From Rostratula benghalensis (Eukaryota > Chordata > Aves > Charadriiformes > Rostratulidae), in NCBI GenBank assembly GCA_013399305.1, contig VXAI01000046.1, positions 597,545-661,544 of the forward strand: a stretch of DNA of 64,000 bases. The letters run 5' to 3'. This document shows positions 12,601 through 21,550 of this stretch, piece by piece; the stretch's first letter is position 1, and each line of letters begins with the position of its first letter. The position numbers were made by a program, and so were the translations under genes. The notes under the pieces are model-generated. The model worked only from the letters and a program-made list of their open reading frames with translations. It ran no database searches and was not told the origin of the DNA.

Positions 12601-15600
12601 CTGACAAATTAATTCAGGTGAAGTACTTGGGTTTTCTACAGAATTTTTTACTGTACTAAGGGCAAGTTACAGTAAGAATTCTGTTCTTTCATCACACACA
12701 CTTTTCTCTACTAAAGACAGCTCTGTGGAAACAACAACTAGACACAGTTCCTTTTGGAACCCATTGAACTTCCTTAGTCTTCTGCAAAAACCAGACCAGA
12801 CCAAAGAACAGTAGATATAAATATCTCCACACAAACACACCCTTTGTAGGACATTCTGTCTCTCTGATTCATTCTCTCAAAGATTAGCCTATGCAATGGT
12901 TTTCAGTAGCTCAAGGTACAAAAGCAGTTCTGTTAGGAAGTGGCTTTACTATCTTCTCCTGAAACTCAGTGCCAATTCAAGATGCAAATGAGATAGCAGT
13001 CATGATCAGCATTTAATGCTTTATTTTTTAACATCACAACTTCCCTCATCCTCTAATGAATGGCTAAATCAATTCTACAGATACTCAAGAGCAATAGAAA
13101 AGAAAAACCTAATCTACGTCTGATGCTGTATGGATATTTCTGCTACCTAGAACAGTCAATTTTTGTCAGCAATTCATTTCCATATTCTTTCATACACAGC
13201 TCTTACGTGGCGTTTCAAAGCTGCAAACTGCTCAAATACAAGGCAAGAAGAGAGACTGCTGTTCAGTTTTTCCTTAGATTCCAGTTGGTTTTGCTCATTT
13301 CCCTGAAAGGCAGCCCTCTGACAGTACTCCTACATACAGCAGATTGTTGGTTTGAGTTCAGGCTCACAGTAGTCTCCAAGAAAATACAAGGCAGAAGTTA
13401 TTTCTACAACTGCAAAACATGAGATTTAAACTTTCAGGTCTAAATGCATAAAGAGATCTTGCTGCTGCTTTTACTGTATTTTAAACAAAACCTTTCTGGT
13501 TTGTATTTGTAATGCAATAGATTTGTGAGGTGCAAAAAGGCAGCAGCACAGGTATATTTTGGGGAGCCAGCTTTCCTCAGAGAGAAGAGGGCACTCACTC
13601 TGGAAAGGATGGGGTTTGATATGCATCACAGCTGATGCCTAGAAGGAAGACTAACCCAAATTTTGTATCACTATTTTAGCATTCTGTGATAGCACCTACA
13701 GCCACAGAGATCTTCAATGTAAGTACAAATCAGTGAGACAGCAAGGATTTCTACACACACTCAACTATTTTTCTGGTTTACTCCTCTTGCATTTCAGTTC
13801 TTCAGTTAAAGTTGTCCAAGTTTTTCCTGCATCCCGTATCCAGCTAAGCATGCACAGAGACAGGCAAACATGCACAGCAGATTGCTAGACACATTTAGCA
13901 ACTACCTAGCATGTACTGTCATGAAAGCTTCTTGAATTCACTTGTTTGGCCTGAGGAAATCTGGCAGGTGAACTAGAACCCAGACTTCATATGGAAAAGG
14001 AAAAAAAAAAAAAAACAGATTGGCAAAGCTAGAGAACTATATTTTATTGACATATCCTCATCAAGAGGAAGCTATACCTTTCAGTAATGAAGCTGTCCCT
14101 ACCTTTTGTTTGCTGCTAGATTAAGCCAGACAGGAATACATGTGTTTCATTAGCCTGTCTGACTTTGCAGGAAGTTCCATTTACTCTGAGTACCAGAGGT
14201 ATTCCAATGCGTATGGAGACATGAACAATGACCTTCACTTTTCAAGCCAGAAAGGGGTAGGAGGTTCTGTGTTTCAGGTTACTTAGATCTGGGTAAACTC
14301 ACAGTGCTCAAAAGGGTTCGGATACAAATATCAGTACAGTACCAAAAAGGCAATGTCCACAAAAATTCAAAGCTTTTCCACATTGATACTCATCCACAAT
14401 GAGCTACTGAAAGGCACACTTGACTGAAATGTCACATAACTTAAGTCAGACTGCAACAAACATCTTGCAGAAAATGATTGTTTCTGTAACCTTATTCAAG
14501 GCCCATCTCACTTTGAGGAAAGTAACTGGGGTTAAAAGGTATGTGAACAGTCCAAACAGCTGGACCTTCTGCAGGCAACAGGCATAGCATGTCTCAAGTC
14601 ATGTTAAGTTGTCAACACATGATAAAATTTATATACAGGTTTATCCATGCAGTGGCTAATGAAAATGTCAGTGGTCTAAGCAGTACCTGTCATAAGCCTG
14701 GGTGCATAACACCACAAATACTGTTTTACCTTGGAATGATGGCACTCCTTTATAAACAATACTCAAGGCCTTTTCTGGCAATGGCTACACACCATAAAAC
14801 TACAACTAAGTGTTTATAAAAAGAATGAACATTCTCCTTAGAAGTATAAGATTTAGAACATCTTTAAAATGTTGGTTTAACATTATGCAGGTTTAGCTTT
14901 CACCTCATTTGTAAGCCTTACAGTACCATAAGCTATTTGTGGTCCTCTACATGCGAAATTCAGGCTACTTGAGTGCATACAGAACTATAGAAGACTGTAT
15001 TTTAGACAAGTCTTAAACAAACTAGACATCTGCATCTAGAAGTAGAGCAACACTTATCATGAAATTTTGGAAGAATCAGTGTTTGCATTTTTTCTCCTAT
15101 TCCTGCTGAAATCCCCACCAGGGTTCTGTTGTACCTCATGCTAAAGATTCATCAAAAACATGGGACAGGAAGCAAAAAGGAAGAAAGGGAAAGAAAATCT
15201 TTACAATGGAATAAACTCTTTATATCATTATTTACCTAGGAGGTCAGCTGAAATTTGAGCAGTATCATTTGCCACAATATTAACAAAAGTTAATTATTCT
15301 TTTACATTTCTGTATTCTTAAGTCATCTACAGTATCTGCAGGACACTGCTCTTAGTCATTAACAGTTTTTATAAAGGATGTGCTTTGCAAAGTCAGATAC
15401 TCTCTGGAGAATCACCAACTTGCTCATAAGATCTGCCAGCATTTGTAATCATTCGATTAAACATTCGTAACACTTTCTAGTGCAGCTCATTATGGATATC
15501 GTTCACCCCCACCTTAATTGAATTACTTCAAAAGTATTTGGCAAGATAACTTCTTCCTATCTGAAGGCCTGTGGAAGCCTTGCCTACAGTTTCTTGTATA

Positions 15601-18600
15601 CCATTTATATGTTGCTTCCATAAGGCAGGATATAGCATAACTTCAATGATGACTTGCAGTATTGAAACTACCTATGCAAAGTGCATAGGGAAAGTCACCT
15701 TTCAATCTTTACTATTTTATTCAGCAACTGCAAAGCAGATCAACAGAACCAGCCACCAAGATGGAGTTACCTGCTTTCCTTAAAAAAATAAAATAATTTT
15801 TAGAGGCAGGTCCACAAAAATACTTATTTCAGAAAACACTGGAAGCTCGTGTTATTCAAGATGAAAATCAAGGCATCCCACAGATTATGGCAGCATTACA
15901 TATGTGACATAAAACACCTATTTTCAGTTCAGCTGAGAATTCCTATCTTTCTCCAATAACATTTCACTAGGCAGGAGAACTCTGATCTACCTCTAGGCGA
16001 GTTCACTGTGTGGAAACATTTCAGAAATCAAATCCCAGAACTATAGTAGTGGATGTTAACAACTCCGACAGATGAAGAAATAAGGAACGACAGTTCGTTA
16101 TAACAGTTATTCTAATATTCCTGAAGGACAGCTGACAGCATGACTCTCCTTTTGAAGTCCAACAGCGTACAACTTAGGTTGAATTTTTAAGTAACTGAAG
16201 AAGTTAAAATTATTTGGGGCACAGTATAAGCTAGCTACTGTCGGATGTCACCAGTTGATCTAAGAAACAGTATTGTCAAATTGGAAATTCAGAGGTCAAA
16301 CTGGAAACTAGAGGGGTACTCAAGATGCAAAGTGTCTTAGACCTTAAAAACCTGGAAGAGCACCAAATAAACATCTTTTCTAACATTAATATTCTGAGGT
16401 TAAAACTGATTGGCCCAAGACCTGTTCTTCATTCACTTGGCAGAGAGGTAACTTCCAATCACCAATTTATGATGGATCAATATGCTGGAATATCTTTAAC
16501 CACACATACTTCATAGGAATGTTCACCTCAGAAGCATTTGAAAAGTATCTCGAACTAGCACAAAAGCAACTTCCTCCAGATATTCTGCAGAATAAGCAGC
16601 AGAATATTTAGGCTTGAAAAGAACAGCTTTTTCTGAAAACTATTATCTTTGTACAGAAAGAAAAATTCATCCATAGCTACTAAATACCAGGGTGGAGAGG
16701 CACAGCTGAAGCCATTAAAAATGGAGCTCTTGGTATTTATTCTATCTTTAACCTTTCAAACTTTAATTGGCAAAACCAACTGATCTTACCTGTATAGCTC
16801 TTCTGATTAACTGTTCTTTACCCCAAATATTTAATTAAATTAACCTCTGGAAAAAGTGTTAGATTTCAACTAACTTGGCATATAGAATGGATCAGGGATT
16901 CTTGGCGATTACAGAATCCTTCTGCAAGCATTCTTTAACTCTCCTGATGAAGATCTATGTGGCTCCCTCTGTTATCTCAATTTTGGGCAAGTCAGTAGAT
17001 GTCCAATTTTATGTACGACTCCTTTTTCATACAATATCTTATGCTGCAGAAGTTGGTATGGGACAGCAGCAAGGTGCAGTTTGTTTTAAGAGACAAAGCA
17101 GATCTATATTCCAGCCAGTTTAGTCAAGGCCTTATTCTTCTACTCAGTGCTTTACAGATGTTTCTGCCCTATCTCGTATCAAGTTGGCTTTGTATCACTG
17201 TTGTTAAAAGCTTGTCACAGTCTAAAAATCCACAGTATATACTCAGTTGATAAATCAATTTCTCAGGCCATTACAAAATCCTGTTCTATGAAATTAAGTC
17301 CCAGCCTTAACCTAATTCCTATTTGCCTCCATTTTTGTCAAGGTACACAAAAAACAGTGAGAGGGAAAACAAATACACTATTAACACACACATATTAGAG
17401 GAGGAATCCCTCTAATTCAGCCTGCATCAATATTCTGGATCAAGTTCTTCCAACAGACAGCACTTGGGAATTAAACATTTCACTTTTTTCAAAGACCTTA
17501 AGAGTTGCAGTAAAATCAGCTACAAAAGACATTCAAATCTACAAACAATGGCTATCTAATAGTCTGTGATTTTTCAGAAGGGAAGCCTCCTTCCTCCCTC
17601 CCATTCACCTCTCTGACTGCTGTAAGGAGGTTTATCCATTCCTCCCACTCCCTGGCCTTTCTTGAGGCTGTACTGTCTCTGTAACTCCAACAAGTATCTA
17701 ATATTCCAAACCTCCCCTATACAGCAATAATAGCACAGGGGGAAAAAATACTACAGGACCAGTAGTGCTGTTCATTTCACCACTGGACAACAGCAAAATA
17801 ATTAAAGACCGGTTATTATTAGTCCAAAGCTGTGGGGTGGGAGGGAAGCAAGCATTTGCAAAAGGCCTAGAGCAATCTGTCGGCAAAACTGGTGAAGGAG
17901 GCAACACTACTAGGAGTGAAGAGCATGTAAAAGGACAAGGAGGATAGATTCTTAGTGACACAGAATGAATTTCTGAAGTGCTAGATTTCCAAGTTCTGAG
18001 GGATATTTTCCGGTTACTAGAAACGCATTTCAGCAGAAAGCACCAGAGAGGGAGGTAAGATCAGAATCAGCAGCTAACACAAGCAAGGAATAGTTGAAAA
18101 TAAAGAATATATTATTTCTTAGAGCTACAAGTTCACCAATAAGATAAAAAAATATTTTCCCTACATAAATCAGTGAGTTTTTTCTTGTTCCACACTTGCA
18201 GATTAATACAGCATGAACCTCTCATACTTTTGGCACAAAATTTGTCCATGAGACCTGTAATCCAAAAAGTAATAAGGAAAAAGTCTCGAGCTTGCAGAGA
18301 GAGCAGATAAGAACCGCGTGGAGGTTGTATTTTACTTTGAGGTTTACCAAGAACATACATGTCATACATATGCCTTAAGATTCAACTCCACAGAAGAGGT
18401 GGCAGGGAACAGCTCTGAAGCCCTGCCTCAGGCAGCAGCATTGCTAGTAGGCAAACTGCCTTCACAGAAACGAAACAGTGTAAGCCAGTTGAAGAATGTT
18501 ATGCAGATCATGATATTAGTTTGGAGCATAGGAAGATGAAAAGCAGCAGATAAGAGAAGTGTTCATCACAGCAGAACAAGTAACAATTTAGATCTCTATA

Positions 18601-20835
18601 TGTAAAACTGGGGAAGTGCTTCCCTATTTAGCTTCCAAGTAGTTTTCTTAAGCATCGGTTACCCTTCCAGAGTAGGAGATAAAGTTAAGTCACAGATGAA
18701 AATAAAACTGCATTGTGAAACAGCTTATTTCCTTTCACTTTTCTAGTTTGTCAAAAGCACAGATGCTATTCAAGCTTTCTGAGCAGATAGATTTTATTAT
18801 TCCATTTCCCATTCACAGCGCGAAACAAAAGCGCAAATGATCACTTCCACTGCAAAACTCAGCCGAAGGCAACTCACAGGGATCCAAGATTGATCATTTC
18901 CAAAACAGGTATCTAAAGTGCATGTATGAACGTTCTTAGCATGTATGTTCAATGAAGAATGCTCTGCATAAACCAGACATTTCCTCTCCCAGTATTACTT
19001 CATTATGGATGCTTCATTATGGATTACTTCATTATGGATTATCCAGAACAACAGAAAACAAAAAGCCAAACAAAAACACCCCCAGAACCCAAACTCACAA
19101 AACAATATTTAAATACTTATGCAGAAGAAAACAGAGCCAACACAATCACTGCCAAACAGATTGGTTTAGAACCTAAGTAATTCTTTTTTGCAACAGAAAA
19201 GCCAAAATCTCTTAATTAGACATTTCACAGTGAGCCTTCAGAGATAATTTAGGAAATCTGTATTTATAAATCCTGCCTTCAGTAAAAAGCAAGCTAATAA
19301 ACTCACACAACACGGTCCTCCTCAGGCAGTGACCCCCTACTATGTATTATTGTACACTCATCACTAGCTTAGGTCCAGCACCTTCTCTTGAATAAACAAC
19401 CTTCGGCTCCCCGTGTGCTGTTGCACAGATACTTTTGGACTCTACAGAGGTACCCAGCACCAGAGCCACATGGCAGTCTCTGTGCCTGCTTTGCACCTCT
19501 AACACTCCACATTCAGGACCTCTGTTAACATAAAACATTCTAAAAATTTTACTGATCACCTACAGAGCCTCAGCACACACAGCACAGATTTCCAGGATCT
19601 GCAGGCAGTACAGCCTCTACCTCATAACACATCTCTTAACCTGCAGATTTTGCACATACATCCAGCATCCCTACACGTTCCCTGAAAACGCAAGGCAAAA
19701 GATAACTTAAATGACAGAAGTCATAAGCAGTAAAGTCTCAACTGCATCCAAACTATAGGCCACAGTTCCACACTTTTTTTTAGGACGACATATGTAACAA
19801 AAGCTACTTTAAAATGTAACTTATGTCAACGAATCTTAACCTTTGCCTTTAGATGGTTTCTTGGTGGGTGTGTCCGCTGAAACAGTTATTTCAATATTAT
19901 CTGGATCACCTCCTTCTTCTTCAATAGCCTAAATGAAACAAAACATAAAAAATTTTATGGATTTCAGGGTGAAGCTAGACAATTTAACTTCAGCGGAAGT
20001 CAATGAGCCAAACTAGCGATTTTTTTCATCTCAAAAGTCTTTTATACAACACTTCGGGGTAAACCTTTCACTTAAAACTGGAGGAGAAGGAGGGAGTACT
20101 AACGGTAATACCAAGAGTTTAAGCTGTTAAAATGACATTTTCAAAGGACAGCTTATCAAGGATCGGCACATTTCTCTCTGGAAACATAACACTACAAAGA
20201 TCACTACGGCACCCGTGATGGCACGAAGGGCTACACGGAAACAGGAGGGAGGGAAGCACGGAAACCCTACAGCACCGACGCGCCCGGGGGCTCGCCCCAC
20301 TTGCCGTCCGACCAGCTCCAGAGCCCGAGGCTGCGGGCGAGCCGCAAGGCCGCAGGGCGAGCTTCGCCTGCCAGGACACCAAGGCCGGCCAGGCCGCCGC
20401 CCCCCCCGGCCTTGGCAGCCGGGAGGGGTGTGCCGCCCTACCACCGGGGCGGCCCGGGCACAGCAGACCCTCACCCCGGCATCGACACCGGCAGCGGCAC
20501 AGGGAGAGGTCCCGCCCCCCGCACCGGGGGCAGCCGGCAGGGCTACGAGGGCCCCGCCCCCAGAGCCGGGCGGCCGACGGCAGTGGGCCGGACCCCTCGG
20601 CGGGTCGGGCCGGTACCCGCGGCCTGGGCCGGCCTCTCACCTGCTTAAGCCGGGATATGAGCACGGTCTTCACCCCAGTGATGTCCAGGTTGCGCCGCTT
20701 CAGTTCCGATTTGAGGTCGATGACCCGCAGGTCGCTGATCTTCTTGCTCTCCGTGGGGGGCAGCGCCACCGCCGCCGGAGCGGCGGGTGCCGCCGGAGCC
20801 CCCGCGGCGGCGGGAGAGGAGGCGGCGGCGGCCAT
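551..20835 (-). CDS. SLTM: SLTM (SAFB-like transcription modulator), 5' sixteen coding exons, 3' end outside window
   Basis: Join on the minus strand: 20835-20641, 19928-19841, 12055-11991, 11681-11496, 11061-11014, 9952-9925, 8591-8123, 7560-7511, 5529-5411, 3828-3679, 3588-3479, 3378-3218, 2885-2794, 2585-2428, 1428-1254, 675-551. This is 2219 nt, about 739 residues, with phases consistent at every junction and GT-AG at every intron. Domain order: Ala/Pro-rich N-terminus, SAP DNA-binding domain (about 31-65 and on into exon 2), acidic Glu/Asp region (about 95-340), RRM (about 391-466; RNP2 LWVSGL, RNP1 KCYGIVTM), Lys/Glu/Ser-rich linker, and a long Arg/Glu helix (about 588-725). This is the SAFB/SAFB2/SLTM architecture. 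The stretch [18 protein letters not shown] and the wording of exon 7 point to SLTM rather than SAFB. The family consists of nuclear matrix/chromatin-associated RNA-binding transcription repressors. Mammalian SLTM is about 1030 residues, so roughly 300 C-terminal residues lie left of position 1. Function is inferred from homology. Confidence 0.96.
1254..1428 (-). CDS. SLTM: SLTM coding exon 15, Arg/Glu-rich coiled helix
   Basis: 175 nt, codons 640-698, made of repeated [13 protein letters not shown] units ([19 protein letters not shown]). The plus-strand image of this exon gives an artificial Ser/Phe-rich reading frame that should be ignored. Confidence 0.95.
2428..2585 (-). CDS. SLTM: SLTM coding exon 14, start of Arg/Glu helix
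   Basis: 158 nt, codons 588-640. It includes [19 protein letters not shown] then [14 protein letters not shown]. The [10 protein letters not shown] phrase is shared with SAFB-family proteins and opens the long charged helix. Confidence 0.93.
2794..2885 (-). CDS. SLTM: SLTM coding exon 13
   Basis: 92 nt, codons 557-587. It encodes [18 protein letters not shown] then an RRGRF segment. SKSPG-ILDQTKGDH is a conserved phrase of SLTM. The donor AAA|GTAAGT leaves phase 0. Confidence 0.93.
3218..3378 (-). CDS. SLTM: SLTM coding exon 12, Lys/Glu-rich
   Basis: 161 nt, codons 503-557. It holds [19 protein letters not shown] and [10 protein letters not shown], matching the mammalian SLTM linker. The acceptor CACAAG|A was chosen because it alone keeps the frame into TPSTKKEE. 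Confidence 0.93.
3479..3588 (-). CDS. SLTM: SLTM coding exon 11
   Basis: 110 nt, codons 467-503, starting [17 protein letters not shown], a basic/acidic linker after the RRM. The introns on either side are very short (90 and 100 bp). Confidence 0.94.
3679..3828 (-). CDS. SLTM: SLTM coding exon 10, second half of RRM
   Basis: 150 nt, codons 417-466, phase 0 at both ends. It contains RNP1 KCYGIVTM (about 432-439) and the last helix and strand ([20 protein letters not shown]). Skipping would keep the frame but destroy the RRM. Confidence 0.96.
3829..5410 (-). other. SLTM intron 9
   Basis: 1.58 kb of AT-rich intron separating the two RRM exons. No repeat or RNA gene recognised. Confidence 0.7.
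5411..5529 (-). CDS. SLTM: SLTM coding exon 9, first half of RRM
   Basis: 119 nt, codons 377-416. A Ser/Gly spacer is followed by [20 protein letters not shown] and FGKYGK. RNP2 is LWVSGL (about 393-398), and helix 1 with loop 2 of the RNA-recognition motif follows. Confidence 0.96.
5530..7510 (-). other. SLTM intron 8
   Basis: 1.98 kb. The short phrase ACAGTTACCAT occurs twice in tandem near 6600. Otherwise nothing supported. Confidence 0.7.
7511..7560 (-). CDS. SLTM: SLTM coding exon 8
   Basis: 50 nt, codons 360-377, [15 protein letters not shown], a Ser/Lys-rich linker before the RRM. The acceptor is CTTCTCTAG and the donor is AAAG|GTAACT. Confidence 0.93.
7561..8122 (-). other. SLTM intron 7
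   Basis: 562 bp. A plus-strand open frame here is antisense to exon 8 and the intron, and has no gene-like content. Confidence 0.7.
8123..8591 (-). CDS. SLTM: SLTM coding exon 7, largest exon, acidic to Lys-rich
   Basis: 469 nt, codons 204-360. It holds [39 protein letters not shown] and [14 protein letters not shown], nearly word for word the mammalian SLTM sequence. It ends in phase 2 at AG|GTTTGT, and the Ser codon is completed by exon 8. Confidence 0.96.
8830..9620. repeat. Possible decayed interspersed repeat in SLTM intron 6, class not assigned
   Basis: The middle of intron 6 (8592-9924) is compositionally richer and more complex than its surroundings and reads like an old interspersed element, but no family could be named. 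No LTR ends, target duplications or coding frame were found. Low confidence. Confidence 0.22.
9925..9952 (-). CDS. SLTM: SLTM coding exon 6, 28-nt microexon
   Basis: Encodes DGEDEENEK plus one base, between TCTTGCAG and GTATGT. The phase (0 in, 1 out) fits exons 5 and 7 exactly, and the peptide matches the acidic run before the [16 protein letters not shown] block. Skipping it would shift the frame. Confidence 0.88.
9953..11013 (-). other. SLTM intron 5
   Basis: 1.06 kb. Its only striking content is the C/T-rich tract at 10217-10262, listed separately. Confidence 0.7.
10217..10262 (-). repeat. Polypurine/polypyrimidine tract, G-rich on the SLTM transcript strand
   Basis: The plus strand is almost pure C/T for about 46 bases (runs of 3-6 C separated by short T/C spacers, one A). 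The SLTM transcript strand therefore carries several G-runs with loops of 2-7 bases, which fits a G-quadruplex or triplex-prone tract. Confidence 0.6.
11014..11061 (-). CDS. SLTM: SLTM coding exon 5 (48 nt)
   Basis: Sixteen codons (179-194), [16 protein letters not shown], phase 0 at both ends, with a strong donor GTAAGT. It corresponds to the short acidic segment that follows exon 4 in mammalian SLTM. Confidence 0.88.
11496..11681 (-). CDS. SLTM: SLTM coding exon 4, acidic region
   Basis: 186 nt, codons 117-178, phase 0 at both ends. Glu/Asp-rich, with the family phrase EQDGNDELK seen here as DQDGNDELK. Being symmetric, it could be skipped without a frameshift. Confidence 0.93.
11991..12055 (-). 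CDS. SLTM: SLTM coding exon 3
   Basis: 65 nt, codons 95-116, encoding [19 protein letters not shown]. It opens the acidic region. The acceptor is TTGTGTTTCAG and the donor is AAG|GTAATA. It leaves the frame in phase 0. Confidence 0.92.
12408..12600 (-). mobile_element. Degenerate CR1 LINE 3' fragment, minus orientation
   Basis: GGTCATCTAGTCCA followed by CTCCTGCTTAAAAGCAG, then GTTTTGAGTATC and GCACAGCTTCTC, follows the reversed 3' region of avian CR1 elements (recalled: GGTCATCTAGTCCAACCC, then GAGTATCTCCAAGGATGG). Many substitutions suggest an old copy. Ends are approximate. Confidence 0.7.
18997..19039. repeat. Three-copy tandem repeat, 14-bp unit
   Basis: Units ACTTCATTATGGAT (18997-19010), GCTTCATTATGGAT (19011-19024) and ACTTCATTATGGAT (19026-19039), with one spacer T. 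A short local tandem duplication. Confidence 0.9.
19841..19928 (-). CDS. SLTM: SLTM coding exon 2
   Basis: 88 nt, codons 66-95, beginning [17 protein letters not shown]. It completes the end of the SAP region and runs into a Lys-rich stretch (KKPSKGKG). The acceptor is TTTCATTTAG. The donor GTTAAG is weak at +3, and it precedes the largest SLTM intron. Confidence 0.93.
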
Positions 20836-21550
20836 TTTAGAGCGACTGAGCGCGGCAGCTGCACGCACAATGAGCCCCCCCCCCCCGCCCGGCCGGGCCG
20901 CCCAGTACCCGGATGGAGGCCGCGGCCGACCTGCGGGCGCGGCGCAGGCGCGGGGAGGCTCACCTGGCGCTGGGACCACCCCACCAGAGGTTGGCGGCGG
21001 GGGGGGCGGGGGGAAGCTGGGCCGCGCTTCGGGTCCGCCCAGGAAGGCCGGGCCAGGGCTCGGCACGGCTCGGGGCTGGGCTCTCGCTTTTGCAGGGAGC
21101 GTCACCGAGAGCCATGAGGTGCCCCAGGGCGGTGCGGGTGGCGGCGGGGCTGGGCCGGGCCTGGCGGGAGGCGTGGGGCCTGCGCTGAGAAGGGGAGGCG
21201 CTGCCGGCCCTTGGGCTGGGGGCGGCCCGAGGTAGCCCTGCGGTAACCGTGGCTCTGCTTCGTCGGTTTCCCTTGAGAGTTGCTGCTGCTGGAAGACTTC
21301 ATGCAGCTGTGGGCATGTTTAGGAAAAAATAGCGCGTAATAAGTGCGCGCGGAGGTTGCGCGAGTGTGCTCAGGCGGCTGGGAGGTGAGCTTGAACCGGG
21401 ACGGGCCCTGTCAGGCTCCAGCGGGGCCTTCCCGGAACCGGGAGCGGCCGCCGGCCCCGGCGGAGGGGAGGGGTCTCGCCTTTCGTGGGCTTTTGAAAGC
21501 CTCGTTGAAGCACATCTACCTACCTGCTGCTTCGGGTCGTTAGTGCTCGC
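20200..21550 (-). promoter_or_regulatory. CpG-island promoter of SLTM
   Basis: About 1.3 kb of very GC- and CpG-rich DNA, in contrast with AT-rich flanks, centred on SLTM exon 1. No TATA box is apparent. The start codon lies in AAAATGGCCGCC, resembling the YY1 element often found at start sites of TATA-less genes. A run of twelve C (20875-20886, G on the transcript strand) lies about 40 bases upstream of the ATG. The transcription start cannot be fixed; it probably lies between about 20850 and 21100. Confidence 0.85.
20641..20835 (-). CDS. SLTM: SLTM coding exon 1: start codon and SAP domain
   Basis: Codons 1-65. The ATG is at 20835-20833 in a strong context (A at -3, G at +4) and matches the MAAA start known for SLTM. 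An Ala/Pro-rich lead is followed by the SAP core ([20 protein letters not shown], then [13 protein letters not shown]), which binds AT-rich scaffold DNA in this family. The donor is CAG|GTGAG. The Ala-rich lead comes from GC-rich triplets of the CpG island. Confidence 0.95.

Larger units (their letters stand above)
12056..19840 (-). other. SLTM intron 2 (7.8 kb)
   Basis: Largest SLTM intron, AT-rich. It contains a degenerate CR1 fragment (about 12408-12600) and a three-copy 14-bp tandem repeat (18997-19039). The reading frames of up to about 120 codons show no domain or codon signature and are not called. Confidence 0.75.

Noticed and set aside
13060..13422. 120-codon frame in SLTM intron 2
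   Set aside because: A length expected by chance in a long AT-rich intron; no recognisable protein features.
16875..17398. Three overlapping plus-strand frames of about 82 codons
   Set aside because: Three different frames open over the same stretch indicates chance, not a gene.
20215..21235. Several long plus-strand open frames (115-300 codons) opposite SLTM exon 1
   Set aside because: They are Ala/Pro/Gly/Arg-rich readings of a CpG island where stop codons are rare, antisense to a clearly conserved exon, with no domains.
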